A stretch of DNA of 37,863 nt from Flavobacteriaceae bacterium (GCA_028281065.1 JANQKN010000121.1:1-37863); one strand, 5' to 3'; positions 10,062 through 18,696 are shown, counted from the first letter of the stretch. The notes: a model not told the origin generated them from the sequence alone. Numbers and translations: made by a program.

Positions 10062-11522
10062 ATGGTTATTTCATTCAATAAAATATATTTCCTTTTTAGC
10101 TTTAGCCTTATTTCATTGGCTTGTTTTGGACAAACTGAAATTTCGAAATTTGAGCATGTAAAAAATACCGATTTCGATATCCTTTATGGTTTCGGAATTA
10201 GTAATGAAGCTAAATCTGAAACAGGCATTTTTTTAATCGACCACAAGCAAATACATGCTTATGCCTTGGATGAAAAATTTGAAGTTTTTCGAAAAATCGA
10301 ATTGACAAAAACAGACAGGGAATACAAAAACATCATAGGGCAAATAGCTAATGATAAAGGGTATACTTTATTTTTTGAGAATGCAAGAAAAAACAGAATC
10401 CCCTACGTGACATTCGACTTTGAAAAGGGGTTTTTCTCAGAAAAAAGTTCTGTTCCGATCGAATTGAAAGGGAAGGATATTCTTAGCACTTTTACAGATA
10501 ATGACACCTTGTATCTCCTTAGTTTGGATACAAAAAAAGGAGCTTTGTATCTCAATTATGGTGGAACGAACGGGTTTTCGGAAAAGGAGTTCGACCTTAC
10601 TTCCTTTGATTTTTTAAACCGCCAAGGAAAGACTATGCTATTCCACAAACGCCTTAATAAGGTGGGGTATAAATTAAGGGCTATGAATTTGGATCAATCC
10701 AATTACCCAATTATGTTATCCGAAAATGCAGCAGTTTTTAAAATGTACCGGGACAAAAAAATTTTAAATCTGGTACTTGACAATAACCCCAATTTCACCC
10801 AAATCCTTACCATAGATATTCAGAGCCTAACAATTAATTTCCAAAAGATAGAAAAACCCCATATTGAAAAAGGAATTACAAGGCCTATGTCTAATTCACA
10901 TCTAAGTAAAAACCTGCTTTCTCAAATTGTTGTGGAAAATGACTCTCTAAAAATAAATATTAAGGATATTGTAGAAAATCAAATGCTTTTTCAAACCTCA
11001 ATGGCGAATAATAGTATTGATAATCAGCCCTCTAAATTCTATCAGAAAAAATCTTGGAAAGAGAATAATAAAGAAATCAATAAATCTCAGTTTTTCAGAA
11101 AATTAAACAACAATCACAACCCAAGCATTGTATTGAATGAAGATAATGGTTTTTATTTTCTAAGTTTTGGAGGTTGGGATTCGAGAGACAAAACAGAACT
11201 AGATCCCGCGCTAACACCATTGTTTATGTTTGGGGCTGTGGGTGGTCTTTTTGCTGCAATCATATCGGAAAGCTTTAATGCGGGTATGACCTCTTATAAC
11301 ACTTATTTTACTGGAAAAACCATCTTTACCAATAAAACCCTTAATAAGAATTTTAAGGTTGAAAATGAGACCATTGATTTTAATCATATTTTTAAACAAA
11401 TCGATTCTGTTATAGAGACACAAGATAATGGTGCCCCAATGCTCCTTTTTAAGCATAATAATGAAGATATACTAGGCATTTGGAGTTCTAAAGACGAAAC
11501 CATGTCCCTAATTAAACTTTGA
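10062..11522 (+). CDS. Secreted protein of unknown function
   Basis: 486 residues, not recognised. The N-terminus (KIYFLFSFSLISLACFGQ) is a signal peptide ending at about residue 23. The body is rich in Asn, Lys and aromatic residues and has no clear repeat or catalytic motif. One glycine/alanine-rich hydrophobic stretch at about 384-402 (LTPLFMFGAVGGLFAAIIS) could insert in a membrane. There is no T9SS sorting domain. The gene starts 2 nt after metG and its stop overlaps the possible TTG start of the deacetylase gene, so the three are probably translated from one mRNA. The base composition is more AT-rich than metG. Confidence 0.8.
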   Translation: MVISFNKIYFLFSFSLISLACFGQTEISKFEHVKNTDFDILYGFGISNEAKSETGIFLIDHKQIHAYALDEKFEVFRKIELTKTDREYKNIIGQIANDKGYTLFFENARKNRIPYVTFDFEKGFFSEKSSVPIELKGKDILSTFTDNDTLYLLSLDTKKGALYLNYGGTNGFSEKEFDLTSFDFLNRQGKTMLFHKRLNKVGYKLRAMNLDQSNYPIMLSENAAVFKMYRDKKILNLVLDNNPNFTQILTIDIQSLTINFQKIEKPHIEKGITRPMSNSHLSKNLLSQIVVENDSLKINIKDIVENQMLFQTSMANNSIDNQPSKFYQKKSWKENNKEINKSQFFRKLNNNHNPSIVLNEDNGFYFLSFGGWDSRDKTELDPALTPLFMFGAVGGLFAAIISESFNAGMTSYNTYFTGKTIFTNKTLNKNFKVENETIDFNHIFKQIDSVIETQDNGAPMLLFKHNNEDILGIWSSKDETMSLIKL

Positions 11523-12436
11523 CCCCTGATTCATTGCTCAAGATAGCCTACCATCCTATTTTTAAGCACAACCTCCCATTGGGACACCGTTTTCCCATGT
11601 CCAAATACGAACTCCTTCACCAACAACTTTTGTTGGAGGGTACCTGTAACGAAGAAAATTTCTTTGTTCCCCAACCCGTGGAGTACGAACACATTAAAGC
11701 AGTCCATACTCCCGATTACATTGCTTCGTTACGCAATCTCACCCTACCCAAAAAAGACATTCGAAAGATAGGGTTCCCACTATCCGAAAAGTTGGTCGAA
11801 CGGGAAGAATTCATTACACAAGGCACGGTGGAAGGTTCGGAATATGCGCTAGAAAACGGAATAGCTATGAACATAGCAGGTGGTACCCATCATGCCTATA
11901 CCGATCATGGGGAAGCGTTCTGTTTGTACAACGATCAAGCCGTGGCAGCCAAATACCTATTAAATAAAGGGAAAGTACAGAAAATCCTAATGGTAGATCT
12001 GGATGTACACCAAGGTAATGGCACGGCTGAAATTTTTAAAAATGAACCGCGGGTCTTTACCTTTTCCATACACGGAGGCAAGAACTACCCGTTCAAAAAA
12101 GAGGTGAGTGATATGGACATAGGTTTGGAAGATGGAACAGATGATACCCAATACCTGACTGTTTTAAAAGAGACACTACCTAACCTTATCACGATCGAAA
12201 AGCCCGATTTTATTTTTTATTTAAGTGGGGTAGATATACTGAAAACCGATAAATTGGGTAGACTGGCGTGTACTTTGGAAGGTTGCAAGGAACGCGACCG
12301 ATTTGTACTGCAAACTTGTAAGGATTTAAGCATTCCTCTGCAAGTAAGTATGGGCGGTGGTTACTCACCTGACATAAAGATCATTATAGAGGCCCATGCA
12401 AATACCTATCGGGTAGCTCAATCGGTTTTTTTCTGA
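11519..12436 (+). CDS. Histone deacetylase family protein (class IV/AcuC-like)
   Basis: 305 residues from TTG at 11519, which overlaps the previous stop; a TTG at 11534 would give the usual family start MLKIAYHP and is at least as likely. It belongs to the zinc deacetylase superfamily. Visible motifs are GHRFPMSKYE, GGTHHAY (active-site histidines), VDLDVHQGNGTAEIF with zinc ligands D162 and H164, FSIHGGKNYPF, and SGVD with zinc ligand D239. In bacteria such proteins deacetylate small acetylated molecules or protein lysines; the substrate here is unknown. It is the third gene of the metG operon. All metal-site residues are present, so it is likely active. Confidence 0.9.
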   Translation: MTPDSLLKIAYHPIFKHNLPLGHRFPMSKYELLHQQLLLEGTCNEENFFVPQPVEYEHIKAVHTPDYIASLRNLTLPKKDIRKIGFPLSEKLVEREEFITQGTVEGSEYALENGIAMNIAGGTHHAYTDHGEAFCLYNDQAVAAKYLLNKGKVQKILMVDLDVHQGNGTAEIFKNEPRVFTFSIHGGKNYPFKKEVSDMDIGLEDGTDDTQYLTVLKETLPNLITIEKPDFIFYLSGVDILKTDKLGRLACTLEGCKERDRFVLQTCKDLSIPLQVSMGGGYSPDIKIIIEAHANTYRVAQSVFF

Positions 12437-12453
12437 CAATACTGCCGTCGATC

Positions 12454-12461
12454 TATATTTG
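12454..12461 (+). promoter_or_regulatory. -7 element (TAnnTTTG) before the CAP-domain gene
   Basis: TATATTTG matches the Bacteroidota -7 consensus exactly and lies 27 nt before the ATG at 12489. The -33 region is weak. It suggests the CAP-domain gene is transcribed separately from the metG operon. Confidence 0.5.
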
Positions 12462-12488
12462 GATTAATTTTTGTGCTTTCATTATCTC

Positions 12489-14783
12489 ATGCAAAAGAAA
12501 TTACTCCTTTTAGTTCTTTTCCTATGTACTGCATTGCCCGTATTTGGGCAGCTTACACCTATTCAAAACGAAAAGCTAGCCACACTTTTGGAGAAAAGGA
12601 TAAATGCTTTAAGAACGGATCTGGGAAAAACTCCATTAAAAAGAGATATAAGCCTGGCTAAGGCAGCACAGCTCCATTCCGATTATATGGCAAAAAAGGG
12701 GATATTATCACACAAAGAACAGGTAAAAGGCTTTGAAACTCCATACGATCGGGTTTCCCACTTTAATACCGATTTTGGCACAATAGGGGAAAATGTACTT
12801 TACTCAAAACCTACCCGAGGGGTTTTAAACGACAAGGTTCTGGAAAAGCTGGCTTTCGAAATGTTCCGTGCCTGGAAAGACTCCCCAGGGCACTATGCTA
12901 ATATGATATCCAGTGAATACAGTTATGGTGATTTTGGTTTTACCTACGATCCAAAGTCGAAGCGTATATATGCCACCCAGGTTTTTGGAAGTGAGGTTAT
13001 AAAAATTCCAGGACAATTCTCCCCCAATGCATTTGGCATTTTAAAGAATGATTCAAAATGCAATAACTTATTGTACAACAAGAAAAACCTTATTGCCGAC
13101 CTAGGAAACCAGATTTCCATTGTGGGGAATGCCATTTATTTTAAGTATTACAGTATTCATGGTTTAAAAAAAATTATATCTGAGGAAAAAGACGGTCTTG
13201 CTATAGACATTGTATTAAACTCTCAACTAGCTTGCGGTAAACCCAATGAACTAGATTCGTCACCCATTCACGATGGTGTTATGCTTGCCCCGATATACCG
13301 TGATGCCCTTTTTGCTGCAAATGAAGCTGAAGGGGATTTTCGGTTTATTGCAAAAATTGGAAGTATTCCTGAAAGTTTTGTAGGCAAAGAATTTTCGCTT
13401 AACCTTATTTTCATAAAGGAAGGATTAAAATGCAGCTACAACACCCCTGTGAGTATTCCGCAAAAGGAGTACAACCTAAAATCGATAGAACCCATCCTAT
13501 TTCGTCCTAAAAGGCAACTTGTAACCGAAGGGATTAAAGAGGTAACCGAGGTACTGTTTAATTTTGAAAGTGGTAAGGTGATCCCTATAAACCAACCAAA
13601 ATTGAATCCCAATACTTCCGTATACAGCATCGAAATTAACAGTTATACTTCGGTAGATGGCCCGTTAAAAACAAATATCCATTTACAGAATGAACGGGCG
13701 GCATATATTAAGGATTACGTAACGAAAAAACTAAAAACTCCCAACGGAAAAATAGTTATCCAAGCAAAGGAAAATTGGGATCTATTCGACTATCAATTGG
13801 AAATTAGGGGACTTGAAGATGTGCGGGTACTTTCCAAACCCGAAATCAAGAAATACCTTCTCAAGAATGGTAACGACTGGGAAACCGAATTACAAGAACA
13901 AAGAAGGTCCAAGGCAATCCTTTATGAAAACGGTACGTGGTCAAGTGATTCCCCTTTGGCCCCTAGATACAACCTTACCCATGCACTAATTGTTAATGAT
14001 AATGATTTAATCAATCTTGCGTTAGCCAAAATTTATGACGATACTATTTTTTATGATCTATTGGAACAAGATCCTATTTTCGATAGGTTCTTAACCAATG
14101 ATAAAATTGTCCAGAATGTTGCAGCCTTACTCATAAAAAACATTCACTTTTATGAGTTGGATAAAGTAACCTATTTCGTAAGAAATTGGTTGCTAAAAGC
14201 AGATCTCCTAACCCAAGACGCTCAAAAAAACCTACTCAATCTATACGCCATTACCAGTAAAAAAATGCTTCGTAATTGGGACACCAATAGCACCGACCTA
14301 TCCAAGGTATTACACCCCAAAAAGGTGCAGCCATTGTTCGAGCATTACAAATCGGGGGAAACAGTTAACCCTTTGTTTTTAAACTACCACATGTCCTGTC
14401 TTTATTATTATGGCAGAACCAACGAAGATCAAGGTATCCATGAGTCTTTTACCTTTGTAACCAATTATTACAGAAAAGCATCCCTAACCTTAGAAGATGA
14501 TATTGCCTTGGCACTTTTCTTCAATAGCTGGAGCGTATATCCTTATACCATCGATCTTCTAGAAAAAGAATATCGCAAGAAAAAGTACAATGAAGAATCC
14601 TTGTTCATCTTAGCACAAACGATCAACGCATATCCCTATGGAATGGATAAGGATGATATGTTAAATGTGTTTAAAAAAGCCATCTCCATGAATAAGAAAA
14701 GGTGGTGCGAATGGATGAAAAAAGATATTCAAAACCTGAGGGACACTAAAATCAAGAATCTATATTGCAAGACCTGTAATTAA
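12489..14783 (+). CDS. Secreted CAP (SCP/PR1) domain protein with OmpA-like middle segment
   Basis: 764 residues from the ATG at 12489; an upstream TTG at 12471 would spoil the signal peptide. The leader MQKKLLLLVLFLCTALPVFG is a typical signal peptide. Residues about 22-165 are a CAP domain (AAQLHSDYMAKKGILSH, GENV, FRAWKDSPGHYANM, GDFGFTYD). A later segment (about 350-440) resembles an OmpA/peptidoglycan-binding fold (VLFNFESGKVIPIN with a later NERAAYIKDYVTKKL), but it is degenerate. The C-terminal 300 residues are not recognised; they are helical and end in a short Cys-containing tail (YCKTCN). Location is periplasm or outer membrane. The function of bacterial CAP proteins is mostly unknown. 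Confidence 0.85.
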   Translation: MQKKLLLLVLFLCTALPVFGQLTPIQNEKLATLLEKRINALRTDLGKTPLKRDISLAKAAQLHSDYMAKKGILSHKEQVKGFETPYDRVSHFNTDFGTIGENVLYSKPTRGVLNDKVLEKLAFEMFRAWKDSPGHYANMISSEYSYGDFGFTYDPKSKRIYATQVFGSEVIKIPGQFSPNAFGILKNDSKCNNLLYNKKNLIADLGNQISIVGNAIYFKYYSIHGLKKIISEEKDGLAIDIVLNSQLACGKPNELDSSPIHDGVMLAPIYRDALFAANEAEGDFRFIAKIGSIPESFVGKEFSLNLIFIKEGLKCSYNTPVSIPQKEYNLKSIEPILFRPKRQLVTEGIKEVTEVLFNFESGKVIPINQPKLNPNTSVYSIEINSYTSVDGPLKTNIHLQNERAAYIKDYVTKKLKTPNGKIVIQAKENWDLFDYQLEIRGLEDVRVLSKPEIKKYLLKNGNDWETELQEQRRSKAILYENGTWSSDSPLAPRYNLTHALIVNDNDLINLALAKIYDDTIFYDLLEQDPIFDRFLTNDKIVQNVAALLIKNIHFYELDKVTYFVRNWLLKADLLTQDAQKNLLNLYAITSKKMLRNWDTNSTDLSKVLHPKKVQPLFEHYKSGETVNPLFLNYHMSCLYYYGRTNEDQGIHESFTFVTNYYRKASLTLEDDIALALFFNSWSVYPYTIDLLEKEYRKKKYNEESLFILAQTINAYPYGMDKDDMLNVFKKAISMNKKRWCEWMKKDIQNLRDTKIKNLYCKTCN

Positions 14784-14816
14784 TATAGTTCTGCCAATAA
14801 AACAAATTGGTTTCCA

Positions 14817-16751
14817 CTATAAATTCTGAATAAACGCCTTTAAGGACTGTCCTTTGGGAATGTCCATTTTCTTACGTAGGTTGTATCTGTAATTATCCAC
14901 ACTGGCAGGGCTAATATTAAGCTGAACCCCAATCTGCTTAGAGGTCTGTCCCAAACGGAGCATGATTGCCACTTTCTTTTCCTTGGCAGAAAGGTTGGGG
15001 TACAATTGCTCGATTTTGGCTCCAAAAGAGTCAGTGGTTTCATCGATGGTTTGGTATAACTGTACCTTTTCTTTGTTCTGCTCTATATCGCTATTAATGA
15101 AATGAAGGGCATCGTTCACCATCTCGCGGTAGGTTTCGTTGGTTACCTTTATCCCCCGTAGTTTCGATTTAATCTTCTCCAGTAATTCATTCTTTTCAGA
15201 AATGTGGATGGCAAACTCGGTAATCTGTTTGTTTTTAAATCGCATCTCGGTATCCAAAGCTGCTTTCTTCAGCTTTAGTACTTCCTGCTTGGATTTTAAA
15301 GCGGCACGTCGGGTTACATTCAACTTTCGTTCCCTGAAAAACAGGAAGACCGCAAAGAGAATGAGCATAATGGCAATACCCACGGTAAATAGCTGTCGGG
15401 TCTTGATACTTTTCTTTTCAGAATTGGCCAACTGCAATCGGGTTTCGGTATTATCAAGTTCGGCCACTACCTGATTGTAATTTTGTTCTACCCTAAGAAC
15501 GTTAAGCCTATCGTTCTGAATCTTTTGCTGAAGGGTGTCCTTTAGGGCCGTGAACTTTTCATAATACTGTAGTCCACTTTCGTAATCCCCTATTTTTTTG
15601 AAGAGATTGAAAAGCCCTGAGTATACATCCAGTTCGGATTGCCTGAATTTTTTAAGCTCTTCACTTTCGAGGGCTTTTTGCAAAACAGCGATTCCGCCAC
15701 TTATGTTATTTTCTTTTTCCAGTATTTTGGATTCCAGAAGGGCAATGCTGGGTTCAAAGTTGGGAATGACCCATTCCGAAGTATACATTTTGGCCGAGTC
15801 CAGATAGGCTCGCGACTTGTTAAGTTCCAAAGTAGCATTGTGAACATAGACCAAATCGGTATAGGCTTCTATAATCGCATACGTGTCTTCCAGTTCCTTG
15901 CTTAACTCCAACGACTTCTTCAGTTCCTCTTTTGCTTTTTGATGCATCCCACGACTTCGGTACAGGAACCCACGATTACTGGCAACGTTCATTAAGCCTC
16001 CTTCGTTATCTATGTTTTCGAACACCATATTGGCGCTATCCAAATGTTTCTCAGCCAATTCGTATTCGCCTTGGGAATTAAAGATAATCCCCAACATATT
16101 GTGGTTGTCGCCTATGTAGTAATTGCTTTCTGCTTCTTTTGCTTTTTCCAGCGCTGTGTATGCATACTTTGCTGCTGTTTCGTACGACTCAATATTATAG
16201 TAAACCACAGAGAGGTCATTGTAGTTTTCCATTAAATATTCATGAGTCTCTTCGTCCTTTTCTGCTTTTTCCAAAAAGCTATTGGCCAAAAGGATGTTTT
16301 CCAAAGCCAGATCCATCTTTTCGTAATTGTTGTATACGATTCCCTCTATACTATAGGCCCATCCTAAATTGGCAAAGTGTCTTGGATCTGTTTTTTGAGC
16401 ATAGGTATGGGTACTGTCTATATAAGTCAATGCGGTATCGTAATCATCTATATAAATACCCACCAATGCCAATTGCACATAAGACTTTGCAATTCGCAAG
16501 CTATCATTACGGAGACGGGAAAGATTTAATGCACTTTTAAGGTAATGGTATGCACTATCGTTTTCTTCGGCATAATACAATTCTCCCAAATCATGAAGGA
16601 TATCTACTTTGTCAATATCAGAAACTTCATTATTATTGAGTTCAAATTGTAGGTTCTTTTTAGATTGTGCAATCTCCAGACTGTCTTCTTCTTGTGAGAA
16701 TCCTATAAAAAAACAAAAACACGTAAGCAGCCCTAAAAGTGATTTTCTCAT
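14817..16751 (-). CDS. Membrane-anchored TPR regulator with C-terminal LuxR-type HTH
   Basis: 644 residues from the ATG at 16751, which follows an AGAAG ribosome-binding-like sequence; a GTG at 16769 would add six residues. There is a signal peptide (MRKSLLGLLTCFCFFIGFSQ), about ten TPR-like helical repeats to residue 420, one membrane segment at about 452-470 (FTVGIAIMLILFAVFLFF), a charged coiled coil, and a C-terminal helix-turn-helix (about 595-640, LGQTSKQIGVQLNISPASVD). The TPR part lies in the periplasm and the HTH in the cytoplasm. This one-component sensor type is common in Flavobacteria. Target genes are unknown. It is convergent with the CAP-domain gene; the 33-nt gap has no strong terminator. 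Confidence 0.88.
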   Translation of the reverse strand: MRKSLLGLLTCFCFFIGFSQEEDSLEIAQSKKNLQFELNNNEVSDIDKVDILHDLGELYYAEENDSAYHYLKSALNLSRLRNDSLRIAKSYVQLALVGIYIDDYDTALTYIDSTHTYAQKTDPRHFANLGWAYSIEGIVYNNYEKMDLALENILLANSFLEKAEKDEETHEYLMENYNDLSVVYYNIESYETAAKYAYTALEKAKEAESNYYIGDNHNMLGIIFNSQGEYELAEKHLDSANMVFENIDNEGGLMNVASNRGFLYRSRGMHQKAKEELKKSLELSKELEDTYAIIEAYTDLVYVHNATLELNKSRAYLDSAKMYTSEWVIPNFEPSIALLESKILEKENNISGGIAVLQKALESEELKKFRQSELDVYSGLFNLFKKIGDYESGLQYYEKFTALKDTLQQKIQNDRLNVLRVEQNYNQVVAELDNTETRLQLANSEKKSIKTRQLFTVGIAIMLILFAVFLFFRERKLNVTRRAALKSKQEVLKLKKAALDTEMRFKNKQITEFAIHISEKNELLEKIKSKLRGIKVTNETYREMVNDALHFINSDIEQNKEKVQLYQTIDETTDSFGAKIEQLYPNLSAKEKKVAIMLRLGQTSKQIGVQLNISPASVDNYRYNLRKKMDIPKGQSLKAFIQNL

Positions 16752-16818
16752 ATCTTCTAATAAAATCACTCAAAATTAAGCCGTAATCTCATAAAAACAC
16801 GGTGATTTATATCATATT

Positions 16819-16839
16819 TTTCTCATAACGGATGAGAAA
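16819..16839. promoter_or_regulatory. Inverted repeat TTTCTCAT-N5-ATGAGAAA upstream of the TPR/LuxR gene
   Basis: Perfect 8-bp arms with a 5-bp spacer lie 68 bp upstream of the regulator start codon. The half-site core TCTCAT occurs again at 16746 and 16787. This fits an operator, perhaps for autoregulation, but no binding protein is known. Confidence 0.4.
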
Positions 16840-16931
16840 TGCCATAATAACGGCTACTTTTACACCGTTGATTAGTAGATAGATTTTTTATAGTACACTT
16901 AACCTACAACCTACCTACTTTATTAATTGCT

Positions 16932-16973
16932 ATGAAATGGACCGCTAAAAGTTGAGGCTTTTGGCGGTTTTTT
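16932..16973 (+). terminator. Terminator of a short plus-strand transcript, with a 7-codon ORF
   Basis: The stem ACCGCTAAAAG / CTTTTGGCGGT (16941-16968, one wobble) has a 6-nt loop and is followed by six T residues. No annotated gene precedes it on the plus strand. The only reading frame is ATG at 16932, coding MKWTAKS, with its stop codon in the hairpin loop. This suggests a small RNA or leader transcript that starts within the 16840-16900 region, where a TACTTTTA sequence weakly resembles a -7 box. Confidence 0.55.
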
Positions 16974-16979
16974 AATTAA

Positions 16980-17003
16980 AAAAGGCTCCCGAGGGAGCCT
17001 TTT
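16980..17003 (-). terminator. Rho-independent terminator of the slipin gene
   Basis: On the minus strand, AAAAGGCTCC / GGAGCCTTTT forms a strong stem with a 4-nt loop, followed by T residues. It lies just after the slipin stop codon. Confidence 0.85.
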
Positions 17004-17008
17004 GGTCT

Positions 17009-18112
17009 TTATTTACTTGTGGTAAATATTTCCTTCAACTGCTTTACCATACCACCGTTACCGCTAACGGTAATCTCACCGATCTTTTCGGCGATCTTTT
17101 CTACATATTCCATCTCCTTCAATTTGTAAAGCATTTCGTTATCTTCCATCAATTTGGCCGTGTTTAACAAGCTTCTTGTAGAAGCCGTTTCTTCACGACG
17201 TGTAATGACATTGGCTTGTGCTTGTTTTTGCGCCACCAATACCCGGTTCATGATTTCTTTCATTTCCCCGGTCAAGATCACGTCACGGATTCCGCAGTTT
17301 AAAACGGTTACCCCCAACTTTTTTGCGGCTGTCTTTGTGTCCTCAAAAACAGCTTTCGCAATAGTTTCCTTGTTTTCCAACAATTCGTCCAAAGTGTAGG
17401 TTCCCACGTAGCTACGCAATGCCAATTGCATGGCAACGTACAATTGCTTCTCGTAATCCTTGTTTTCCAAAACAGCCTTTTCAATATCCATTACTTTGTA
17501 CTGTGCGTAAAAGTTAATACGGATGGCTGCCTTGTCTTTGGTCAACAATTCTTGTCCAGAAACCTCCAATTGTAATTGACGCAAGTCTACTTTCGCAATC
17601 TTAATGGAAGTATCGTTTCTCCAGAATCGGTAGGTTCCCCCCACCAAGGTTTTTACATACACGTCGTCCACCAACAAGACCGCTTTTTCGTATGCGGCTA
17701 CTTCGAATACACGAACGTACTTGGCCACTTCATACTTGGTCAATATAGCCTTATCGATTTTTTCTGTAATGTAAATCTTGCTTAAATCGGCACGGGTAAA
17801 GGTGTAATCTACCAAGCCTTTCCAGAAAACATAACGCCCAGCGGTAAGTGCTTGCAAGTATTTACCATTCTTAAACACGATCACCAACTCGTTATCCAAT
17901 ACGTCGATCACGTGCCACATGCTTGCCAATTCCTCATCTTTAAGCAAAATCTCCAATGCTACCGTACCGGCCTGAAAAGGTATGTTGAGTTTGTACTTGA
18001 TTACAGACTCATTTAAGCCCAACCAGTAAACCCCTTCGGTCAATACGCGTTTGTAATCTCCTTTTCTGAAGACCAAACCTACTTGTCCTGCATTAATTCG
18101 AACTCTTTTCAT
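17009..18112 (-). CDS. Slipin-like SPFH/Band 7 protein without a membrane segment
   Basis: 367 residues from the ATG at 18112 (a TTG at 18121 would add three). The N-terminal half has three related modules of about 27 residues, at 4-30 (INAGQVGLVFRKGDYKRVLT), 71-97 (VLDNELVIVFKNGKYLQALT) and 137-164 (YEKAVLLVDDVYVKTLVGGT), each ending in a Tyr/Arg-Phe/Trp motif. The SPFH domain follows (about 165-330, with AIRINFYAQYKVMD and GVTVLNCGIRDV), then a helical tail. Unlike typical membrane slipins there is no hydrophobic N-terminal segment, so a soluble ring or scaffold is inferred. Slipins of this sort are known from bacterial RNA-repair gene neighbourhoods. It lies downstream, on the same strand, of the tRNA-like array and the TPR gene, with a leader of about 430 nt. 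Confidence 0.9.
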   Translation of the reverse strand: MKRVRINAGQVGLVFRKGDYKRVLTEGVYWLGLNESVIKYKLNIPFQAGTVALEILLKDEELASMWHVIDVLDNELVIVFKNGKYLQALTAGRYVFWKGLVDYTFTRADLSKIYITEKIDKAILTKYEVAKYVRVFEVAAYEKAVLLVDDVYVKTLVGGTYRFWRNDTSIKIAKVDLRQLQLEVSGQELLTKDKAAIRINFYAQYKVMDIEKAVLENKDYEKQLYVAMQLALRSYVGTYTLDELLENKETIAKAVFEDTKTAAKKLGVTVLNCGIRDVILTGEMKEIMNRVLVAQKQAQANVITRREETASTRSLLNTAKLMEDNEMLYKLKEMEYVEKIAEKIGEITVSGNGGMVKQLKEIFTTSK

Positions 18113-18169
18113 GGTTCTCAAAATTTATGTCTGCCAACTGGCAAACGGTTACACATATATAGATCGATC

Positions 18170-18188
18170 GTATTCGTAACGGGAATAC
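18170..18188. promoter_or_regulatory. Inverted repeat GTATTC-N7-GAATAC in the slipin leader
   Basis: Perfect 6-bp arms enclose GTAACGG, 58 bp upstream of the slipin start codon. The inner CGTTACG (minus strand) recurs as CCGTTACGG at 20031-20039, upstream of the TPR gene. The shared element suggests common regulation of the two protein genes that flank the tRNA-like array. Confidence 0.4.
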
Positions 18189-18241
18189 CATCATTTCTCC
18201 TTTTTATATACCCTCCTGGGCATTTAACCCTAGCTTAGCGA

Positions 18242-18269
18242 GTAAAAGCAAAAAGGGATTCATCATCCC
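18242..18269 (-). terminator. Possible attenuator between the tRNA-like array and slipin
   Basis: On the minus strand, GGGAT-GATGA-ATCCC forms a 5-bp stem followed by TTTTTGCTTTT. A transcript coming from the array could end here, about 130 nt before slipin. The stem is short, so termination would be partial at best. Confidence 0.4.
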
Positions 18270-18546
18270 AAAGGGACGGAACTTCAATTTTTGAAACACA
18301 ACCCGCGACAGGTTTTTCAGGGTCCGAGAAAGGAAATCTCCGCACAAGACGGATTGTTGCTATTCTGGGAACCGTTAAAAAAGCTATGGCTTTGTACGAT
18401 TCAACAAATCAAAATTCAAAGAACATTTAGGACTCGTGTGTTCATTCCTAAGAAATCCTTCACAGATGTACCCCCAATTGCTTTTGGTTTCCTTTAGCCT
18501 GGAAAAAGGCGTGGTCTTTTTTACAAGTTAACCTTCTTGATTGTTC
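18270..18546 (-). other. Leader stretch between array and slipin, no gene seen
   Basis: No convincing reading frame, T-arm or tRNA-like fold is visible on either strand. Only weak hairpins are seen, such as GCC-TTTTTCCA-GGC near 18500. It is probably transcribed as part of the array RNA. Confidence 0.4.
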
Positions 18547-18621
18547 GTGAATTTACAGTTCACATCCTACAGCCAAATTGTAGTGCTCTGCCAGTTGAGC
18601 TACATTAGTCATAATCTAATG
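18547..18621 (-). ncRNA. tRNA-like element 6: 5' half with anticodon TTG, acceptor closed with the preceding element
   Basis: In minus-strand order: CTAATG (18608-18603), TA, a perfect D-arm GCTC-8-GAGC (18600-18585), an anticodon arm CTACA / TGTAG with loop ATTTGGC (18583-18567, anticodon TTG at 18574-18576, Gln), and then a hairpin GTGAA-CTGTAAA-TTCAC (18563-18547) of T-arm size that lacks the TTCRA loop. The expected 3' acceptor strand does not follow. Instead CTAATG pairs perfectly with CATTAG at 18621-18616, which ends the T-arm of the preceding element. The acceptor helix is therefore closed by a 7-nt loop and the order is T-arm, acceptor, D-arm. Confidence 0.7.
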
Positions 18622-18696
18622 ACCGGATTCGAACCGGCAACACCTAAGCATCGTTTACAGATTTTGAGCCTGTTGCATTTCCATTCTGCCATCCTT
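18622..18696 (-). ncRNA. tRNA-like element 5: Leu(CAA)-like, acceptor shared with its neighbours
   Basis: In minus-strand order: AAGGA (18696-18692), TG, a weak D-arm, an anticodon arm ACAGG / TCTGT with the canonical loop CTCAAAA (anticodon CAA at 18664-18666), an extended variable region of about 18 nt as in tRNA-Leu, and a T-arm GCCGG-TTCGAAT-CCGGT (18638-18622). Its own 5' and 3' acceptor strands do not match. The 5' strand AAGGA pairs with TCCTT of the element before it, and the 3' strand CATTAG (18621-18616) pairs with the element after it. It cannot be a normal tRNA gene. Confidence 0.65.
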
